Both the position numbers and the translations under genes were made by a program. The notes beneath the pieces are model-generated. The model was given only the letters and a program-made list of their open reading frames with translations. It made no database searches and was not told the DNA's origin. This document shows, piece after piece, positions 59,279 to 64,000 of a stretch of 64,000 nt of DNA (the stretch's first letter is position 1; every line of letters starts with the position of its first letter). This DNA is from Scandinavium goeteborgense (GTDB lineage Bacteria; Pseudomonadota; Gammaproteobacteria; Enterobacterales; Enterobacteriaceae), in assembly GCF_003935895.2 (NCBI RefSeq), contig NZ_CP054058.1, positions 930,001 to 994,000 on the forward strand, in the 5' to 3' direction.

Positions 59279-59346
59279 GACCTCTGAGAACGCCATCGAT
59301 GCATGGTGCGCTCGGGTATGGCCGTTCTGGTGAGCAGAGGTCTCTT
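59279..59346 (+). ncRNA. Long hairpin RNA or terminator before the KilA-N gene
   Basis: GACCTCTG and CAGAGGTC close a hairpin with inner pairs AGAACG/CGTTCT and CCAT/ATGG, ending in a T-run directly before the Shine-Dalgarno of the next gene. It could be a small RNA end or an attenuator for the KilA-N gene. Confidence 0.5.
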
Positions 59347-59363
59347 TTTTGAAGGTAATCACC

Positions 59364-59888
59364 ATGCAATATCCAATCGTAAATGTTAATGGCGTATCCG
59401 TTCGTGTCGATAGAGAGGGGCGGTACAGTCTCAATGATCTTCATGAAGCAGCCGTTCTGAAAGGTGAGGCGACAAGTTCTCAGCGCCCAAGTAACTTTAT
59501 CAAGAGCGCTCAGGTTAAGCGGTTTGCTCATGAGTTGAGCGAAGCTACAAATGTAGCTTCGATTAAGACTATCAAAGGTGGCACTGAATCCGGTGCGTGG
59601 GGACTTGAGCTGATAGCTATTCGCTATGCTGCATGGCTTAGTCCTAAGTTTGAGATTCGTGTGTACAACACATTTCGCGACGCGGTGCTTGGCGGTATTT
59701 CCAGCATAACAATGTTAAACCGGCTTGATTTGCTTATCTCAAATGAAAAGCAGGAAGTGAGCGCCTGCGCGCGCAAGATGAATCAGTGGGGTGTCGGTGG
59801 GAATAAGCGAATGCTCGAATCAACCCGTCAGAACCTCATTAACCAGATGGATCCTGACATGGTTGCAATCATGCAAGGGTTGGCATAA
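59364..59888 (+). CDS. KilA-N domain protein
   Basis: This 174-residue protein carries a KilA-N DNA-binding domain (about 15-125, GRYSLNDLHEAA and AWGLELIAIRYAAWLSPKFE). Such phage proteins regulate or act against the host, but the role here is open. It starts behind a long hairpin and is followed within a base by the next gene. Confidence 0.82.
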   Translation: MQYPIVNVNGVSVRVDREGRYSLNDLHEAAVLKGEATSSQRPSNFIKSAQVKRFAHELSEATNVASIKTIKGGTESGAWGLELIAIRYAAWLSPKFEIRVYNTFRDAVLGGISSITMLNRLDLLISNEKQEVSACARKMNQWGVGGNKRMLESTRQNLINQMDPDMVAIMQGLA

Positions 59889-60488
59889 GTGAAGTTTGTT
59901 GTAGTCGGGCATCATAAGCGTCGCCGTCAGGCTGAATGCATTGCACATCGACTCGGTGCACATCTGCTTCTGGATGAATATGACCATGGCGCCAACTGGA
60001 ATCACCGCCGGGCGATGGAGTGGGCTGCTGAGCAGAATGAACGCGTGGTTGTTCTGGAGGATGACGTGCTGCCGGTAGACGGGTTCGAGCAGCTGGTTGT
60101 TCCATGGCTTGAGCGTTTCCCTGATTCCCTGGTGAGCTTCTATCTCGGTACCGGGCGCCCGCCGCAGTACCAGCCTAAGGTCGCAGAAAAACTTATCGCT
60201 GCTGACAAAATCCATGGCGATTACATCACGCTACCGCGCCTGATTCATGGCGTGTGTTACAGCGTGCCGCCAGCTCACCTTCCTAAAGTACTGAAGCACT
60301 GGGAGAGCCACAAGGCGGCTGACTATGCGGTCGGTGACGCCTGTGGCGGCGTGGTTGTCTATCCCTGCTGGTCACTGGTCGAGCATCAGGACGGCCTGTC
60401 GGTCGAGCGACCCTGGAATAATGCCCTGAGACGTGAACGGCGGCAGGCATGGCGCCTGCACCAGGGTGCACCGGCGATCCCATCATGA
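59889..60488 (+). CDS. Glycosyltransferase-like phage protein
   Basis: This 199-residue protein has VVLEDDVLP with the DxD metal motif and EYDHGANWNHRRAMEWA upstream, as in glycosyltransferases of the GT25 or GT2 type. It starts with GTG next to the KilA-N stop. It may act with the larger glycosyltransferase two genes upstream. Confidence 0.7.
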   Translation: MKFVVVGHHKRRRQAECIAHRLGAHLLLDEYDHGANWNHRRAMEWAAEQNERVVVLEDDVLPVDGFEQLVVPWLERFPDSLVSFYLGTGRPPQYQPKVAEKLIAADKIHGDYITLPRLIHGVCYSVPPAHLPKVLKHWESHKAADYAVGDACGGVVVYPCWSLVEHQDGLSVERPWNNALRRERRQAWRLHQGAPAIPS

Positions 60489-60494
60489 ATTTTC

Positions 60495-60560
60495 AAAGGT
60501 ACTCCCGGCGGGGGGGATCATCCACGGGGGCGCTAACTCGCGGGAAACGGCTAGTTTTTG
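60495..60560. other. Candidate cos region
   Basis: The non-coding gap before the small terminase has a G-rich block (GGCGGGGGGG), ACGGGGGCG and ACTCGCGGGAAACGGCTAG, in the place where cos-type phages have cosN and cosQ. No search could confirm the cut site. Confidence 0.45.
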
Positions 60561-60663
60561 TGTTTTTGTTTTGTGTCACCACTGCTGCATCTATTTGAAA
60601 GTATGATGTTATTTTTTTTCTAGTAGTGGTTTTGTTTAATTTATGTTCACCACTGGAGGTGTT

Positions 60664-61158
60664 ATGGATCAGGAACTGAAGAGCCTTAAATTTAACGTTA
60701 CTCAACTCGCCGCGTTATCCGGGGCGCATCGTCAAACCGTCAACAACCGGCTTAACAATGTCGCTCCCTCGGGTGGTAACGGCAGCAATCTCACTCTCTA
60801 TTCACTAACGGATATTCTCGCCGAATTCATGCGCCTCCCCGCTCCGGTCAGCGGAGAAGATATGAACCCGCAAGACCGTAAAGCGTGGTATCAGTCTGAG
60901 CGCGAACGCCTGAAGTTCGAGCTTGAAACAGCTCAGCTGATACCGGCAAGTGACGTTCGTCGGGAATTTTCATCGATGGCAAAAGCCGTTGTACAGGTGC
61001 TCGAAACGTTGCCGGATATTCTGGAGCGTGACTGCGCTTTACCGCCGACAGCCGTTGTTCGTGTGCAGACTATTATTGATGACCTTCGTGATCAGATTGC
61101 CCAGCGTGTGGTTGATACAGACAGCGTCAACGAAGAGGAAGAGCTGCAGGAGATGTGA
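60664..61158 (+). CDS. Small terminase subunit (Nu1-like / DUF1441)
   Basis: This 164-residue protein has an N-terminal helix-turn-helix (NVTQLAALSGAHRQTVNNRL) that binds the packaging site and a helical C-terminus for oligomers. GGAGG precedes ATG 60664. It couples to the large subunit as GTGATG. Confidence 0.88.
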   Translation: MDQELKSLKFNVTQLAALSGAHRQTVNNRLNNVAPSGGNGSNLTLYSLTDILAEFMRLPAPVSGEDMNPQDRKAWYQSERERLKFELETAQLIPASDVRREFSSMAKAVVQVLETLPDILERDCALPPTAVVRVQTIIDDLRDQIAQRVVDTDSVNEEEELQEM

Positions 61159-63263
61159 TGCCAGACCAGGAAACGGCTAAAGGGGCAAAATTTTCGGCCA
61201 ATGATATTTACTGCGCCCCTCGCCGAATGCTGGTGGCTGACGCAGTGGCGAATTTTATGCGTGTCCCGATGGGCGCCGGAAACTCTGTTCCCTGGGATCC
61301 GTTAGTAGCCCCCTATGTTATTGAGCCAATGAATTGCCTGGCATCGCGTGAGTATGATGCGGTGGTTTTCGTGGGCCCAGCCCGAACAGGGAAGACTATT
61401 GGCCTTATAGATGGCTGGGTGGTTTACAACGTAGTTTGCGATCCCGCGGATATGCTGATTATCCAGATGACAGAAGAGAAGGCGCGGGAACATTCCAAAA
61501 AACGTCTTGCCCGAACATTCCGTGTAAGTCCTGAGGTTGCGAAGCGGTTGAGTCCAAATCGAAACGATAACAACGTTTACGACCGCACATTCCTTGCCGG
61601 TAATTATGTAAAAATCGGCTGGCCGTCAATCAATATCATGTCGTCCTCAGATTACAAATGTGTTGCCCTGACCGATTACGATCGCTTTCCGGAGGATATC
61701 GACGGCGAGGGTGATGCATTCTCTCTGGCTTCAAAGCGTACGACTACATTTATGTCCTCGGGTATGACTCTGGTAGAGACCTCCCCTGGCCGTGATGTCA
61801 CTGATGTGAAATGGCGCCGCCGTACTCCACATGAAGCGCCGCCAGCAACGGGTGCACTTTCCCTTTATAACCGTGGCGACCGTCGGCGCTGGTACTGGCC
61901 ATGCCCCCATTGTGGCGAGTACTTTCAGCCAATAGGCGATGTAGTAGCTGGCTACCGGGATATTTCTGATCCCGTTTTGGCGAGTGAGGCTGCTTACCTT
62001 GAATGTCCGCACTGTGTCGGGAAAATAAAGCCTCAGCAGAAGCGTGAGCTTAACAGTCTCGGCATCTGGCTGCGTGACGGTGAAACCATCACCAAAGAGG
62101 GCATTCGCGGTGGCGAGCCACGGCGCTCCCGTATTGCATCATTCTGGATGGAAGGCCCCGCAGCGGCTTACCAGACGCTGACGCAGCTGGTCTACAAACT
62201 GCTGACGGCGGAGCAGGACTATGAAACCACCGGCAGTGAGGAAACCCTGAAAGCGGTGATCAACACCGATTGGGGGCAGCCGTATCTGCCGCGTTCAGCA
62301 ATGGACCAGCGCCGGGGTGATGAGCTGATGGCGCGCGCCGAAGTGATGGAGAAGCGTTTTGTTCCTCCTGATGTCCGGTTTCTGGTGGCAGCGGTGGATG
62401 TCCAGGGCGGCAAAAAGCGTCGTTTTGTGGTGCAGATCGTCGGCTATGGTCAGCACGGTGAGCGCTGGGTGATCGACCGCTACAACATCAAAACCTCTGT
62501 GCGTTGCGATGAACACGGCGAAGCGATGCCCGTCGATCCGGGTGGCTACATCGAGGACTGGGATTTACTGGTGACCGATGTGCTCAACAAAGAGTACCGG
62601 CTGATGAGCGACCCGACCCGTACCATGCCCGTAATGTGCATGGCCGTGGACAGCGGCGGTGAAGACGGAGTCACGGACAACGCCTACAAATTCTGGCGCC
62701 AGTGCAAGCGGGATGGCCTTCGTAAACAGGTCTATCTGTTCAAAGGCGACAGCACGTCGCGCGGGAAAATCATCACCCGCTCTTATCCGGATAACACTAA
62801 CCGCTCAGACCGTAAGGCCAGTGCGCGCGGCGATGTGCCGCTGTATTTCCTCCAGACCGACCAGCTCAAAGACCGGGTCCACAATGCACTTCGGCGCGAT
62901 ACGCCGGGGCCGAACTTTATTCATTTCCCTGACTGGCTCGGAGAGTGGTTTTACGACGAGCTCACCTACGAGGAACGCGATTCTAATGGTAAGTGGCGCA
63001 AGCCGGGAAAGGGGGCGAACGAAGCCCTGGACCTGATGTGTTACTGCCATGCGCTGGCGCTACTGCGCGGCTATGAACGCATCAAGGACTGGAGCAATCC
63101 GCCAGCGTGGGCAAAACCTCAGTTGTTGAACAAAGCGGTCAATACCAGCGCCGGGCAAGGTGATACGCCAGCGAACAGTGCTGGTGAAGAACAACCTCCG
63201 GCAAGAACACCACGTTCGACGCCACCACCTATCAAGAAGAAAGCCAGAACATTCGGAAGCTGA
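61158..63263 (+). CDS. Large terminase subunit (GpA family)
   Basis: This 701-residue packaging motor has Walker A GPARTGKT (73-80), the acidic pair in ALTDYDRFPED, zinc-like CPHCGEYF and CPHCVGK, and a nuclease domain further on with VAAVDVQG. It cuts concatemers and pumps DNA into the prohead. AGGAG stands five bases before the ATG. Confidence 0.96.
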   Translation: MPDQETAKGAKFSANDIYCAPRRMLVADAVANFMRVPMGAGNSVPWDPLVAPYVIEPMNCLASREYDAVVFVGPARTGKTIGLIDGWVVYNVVCDPADMLIIQMTEEKAREHSKKRLARTFRVSPEVAKRLSPNRNDNNVYDRTFLAGNYVKIGWPSINIMSSSDYKCVALTDYDRFPEDIDGEGDAFSLASKRTTTFMSSGMTLVETSPGRDVTDVKWRRRTPHEAPPATGALSLYNRGDRRRWYWPCPHCGEYFQPIGDVVAGYRDISDPVLASEAAYLECPHCVGKIKPQQKRELNSLGIWLRDGETITKEGIRGGEPRRSRIASFWMEGPAAAYQTLTQLVYKLLTAEQDYETTGSEETLKAVINTDWGQPYLPRSAMDQRRGDELMARAEVMEKRFVPPDVRFLVAAVDVQGGKKRRFVVQIVGYGQHGERWVIDRYNIKTSVRCDEHGEAMPVDPGGYIEDWDLLVTDVLNKEYRLMSDPTRTMPVMCMAVDSGGEDGVTDNAYKFWRQCKRDGLRKQVYLFKGDSTSRGKIITRSYPDNTNRSDRKASARGDVPLYFLQTDQLKDRVHNALRRDTPGPNFIHFPDWLGEWFYDELTYEERDSNGKWRKPGKGANEALDLMCYCHALALLRGYERIKDWSNPPAWAKPQLLNKAVNTSAGQGDTPANSAGEEQPPARTPRSTPPPIKKKARTFGS

Positions 63264-63264
63264 C

Positions 63265-63483
63265 ATGCGTATCACTGAAATAAAACTCATGCGGGACAGG
63301 GCGGAGAAAGCCTACATCGATGCGCTCGGGGCCAAAAGCCTGAGCATGAATGGGCGCAACCTGACCCGGCAAGATCTCAGCGAACTGAAAAAGGCGTTCG
63401 ATTACTGGGACCGCCGGTACCGTAATGCCCGGTCGAAAGGCAAGGGTAAACCCTTCTCACTGGTCAATTTCACGGGGTATTAA
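63265..63483 (+). CDS. gpW-like head-tail joining protein
   Basis: This 72-residue basic protein is placed between large terminase and portal, as lambda W; a C-terminal basic stretch (RNARSKGKGKPF) is typical. It shares the A of TAATG with the next start. Confidence 0.82.
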   Translation: MRITEIKLMRDRAEKAYIDALGAKSLSMNGRNLTRQDLSELKKAFDYWDRRYRNARSKGKGKPFSLVNFTGY

Positions 63484-64000
63484 TGGGACTCTATACAAAA
63501 TTTCTGGGTGTGATTGCACCACAGCGTGCGCTCCGGAGGATGGCTGCTCAGGACCAGATTAAGGCTTATGAAGCGGCCCGGCCTTCACGAACGCACGCAG
63601 CCAAAAAGGAAAGACACAGCGCCAACACCGCTGTATTTGCTGCAGGTGCGTCACTGCGTGAGCAGGCGCGATGGCTGGATGAAAATCATGACCTGGCCTC
63701 GGGCATGCTCGATAAACTGGAAGAACGGGTGGTCGGTGCGCGCGGGATCCAGATTGAACCACACCCGCTGAACCTGCAGGGTGAGGTTCACGAAGCCTTC
63801 GCCGCCCGGTTGTCATTAGCGTGGGAACAATGGGCACAGTCGCCGGAAGTTACCGGGATGTTCAGCCTGGCGGAAGCACAGCGCCTGATGCTGCGCAGTG
63901 CACTCCGCGATGGTGAAGTGTTCACACAGCTGGTGCGCGGCCCCGTGAAGGGCATTGAGTACTCCACACCGGTGCAATTCGCCTTTGAAATGCTGGAAGC
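63483..64000 (+). CDS. Phage portal protein (lambda gpB family), truncated by the window
   Basis: The first 172 codons of a portal protein are visible, with RSxLRDGEVFTQ-like pattern (RSALRDGEVFTQLVRG). The gene runs past the right edge. The portal is the ring through which DNA enters and leaves the head. Confidence 0.9.
   Translation, partial: MGLYTKFLGVIAPQRALRRMAAQDQIKAYEAARPSRTHAAKKERHSANTAVFAAGASLREQARWLDENHDLASGMLDKLEERVVGARGIQIEPHPLNLQGEVHEAFAARLSLAWEQWAQSPEVTGMFSLAEAQRLMLRSALRDGEVFTQLVRGPVKGIEYSTPVQFAFEMLE

Overview
The window is a stretch of Enterobacteriaceae chromosome, with gene content and order like Enterobacter, Lelliottia or Leclercia, followed by the left part of a lambdoid prophage that runs off the right edge. 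The host assignment rests on near-complete synteny with the E. coli csrA-to-ssrA interval: tRNA-Ser and four tRNA-Arg genes, yqaB-yqaA, gshA, MicA sRNA, luxS, emrRAB, ygaY, proVWX, nrdHIEF, ygaM, ygaC, alaE, stpA and yqaE.

Host part (1-40447). The E. coli-like backbone has several differences. An AraC-type regulator and a long-form 2-isopropylmalate synthase sit between luxS and emrB. ygaZH is absent and ygaY is intact. A carboxymuconolactone-decarboxylase-like gene and a divergent MocR regulator lie between nrdH and ygaM. After yqaE come a LysR/atypical-SDR divergent pair, yjdI-yjdJ, an unknown membrane-anchored protein and a tdcABCDE operon for anaerobic threonine/serine breakdown without tdcF or tdcG. 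Then come a cold-shock-domain protein, an L,D-transpeptidase-like protein, a DUF1294 protein, a lipoprotein and a small membrane protein. At 39.6-40.4 kb there is a Ner-like regulator whose leader resembles a P1/P4 C4-type antisense RNA system, probably a remnant of an older phage or satellite.

Prophage part (about 40448 to beyond 64000). A fragment identical in layout to the 3' end of tmRNA (ssrA) at 40448-40487 on the minus strand marks the likely att site. It is followed by a two-gene cargo operon (TPR-like protein plus HEPN-like protein), integrase, excisionase, a small early region (DEDDh exonuclease, HD-domain nucleotidase), CI repressor, Cro, a CII/YmfL-like regulator, and a replication protein whose gene carries six 15-bp iterons (probable ori). 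Next come a Rha/KilAC protein, a DUF968 protein and the Q antiterminator. The Q-to-terminase interval carries a RexA/RexB-like pair on the opposite strand, an orphan adenine/cytosine-N4 methyltransferase, two tandem paralogous secreted proteins each closed by the same type of terminator, a small membrane protein, a hicAB toxin-antitoxin pair, two glycosyltransferase-like genes and a KilA-N protein. A possible cos region precedes the packaging genes: small and large terminase, gpW-like protein and a truncated portal.

The CI control region can be read directly: 14-bp operators of form CTAA-N6-TTAG, two on the left side and three on the right. The most interesting candidates for undescribed biology are the HEPN/TPR operon next to the integrase, the RexAB-like pair between Q and the methyltransferase, the tandem secreted paralogs, and the pair of about 81-bp inverted-repeat elements in the early left leader.
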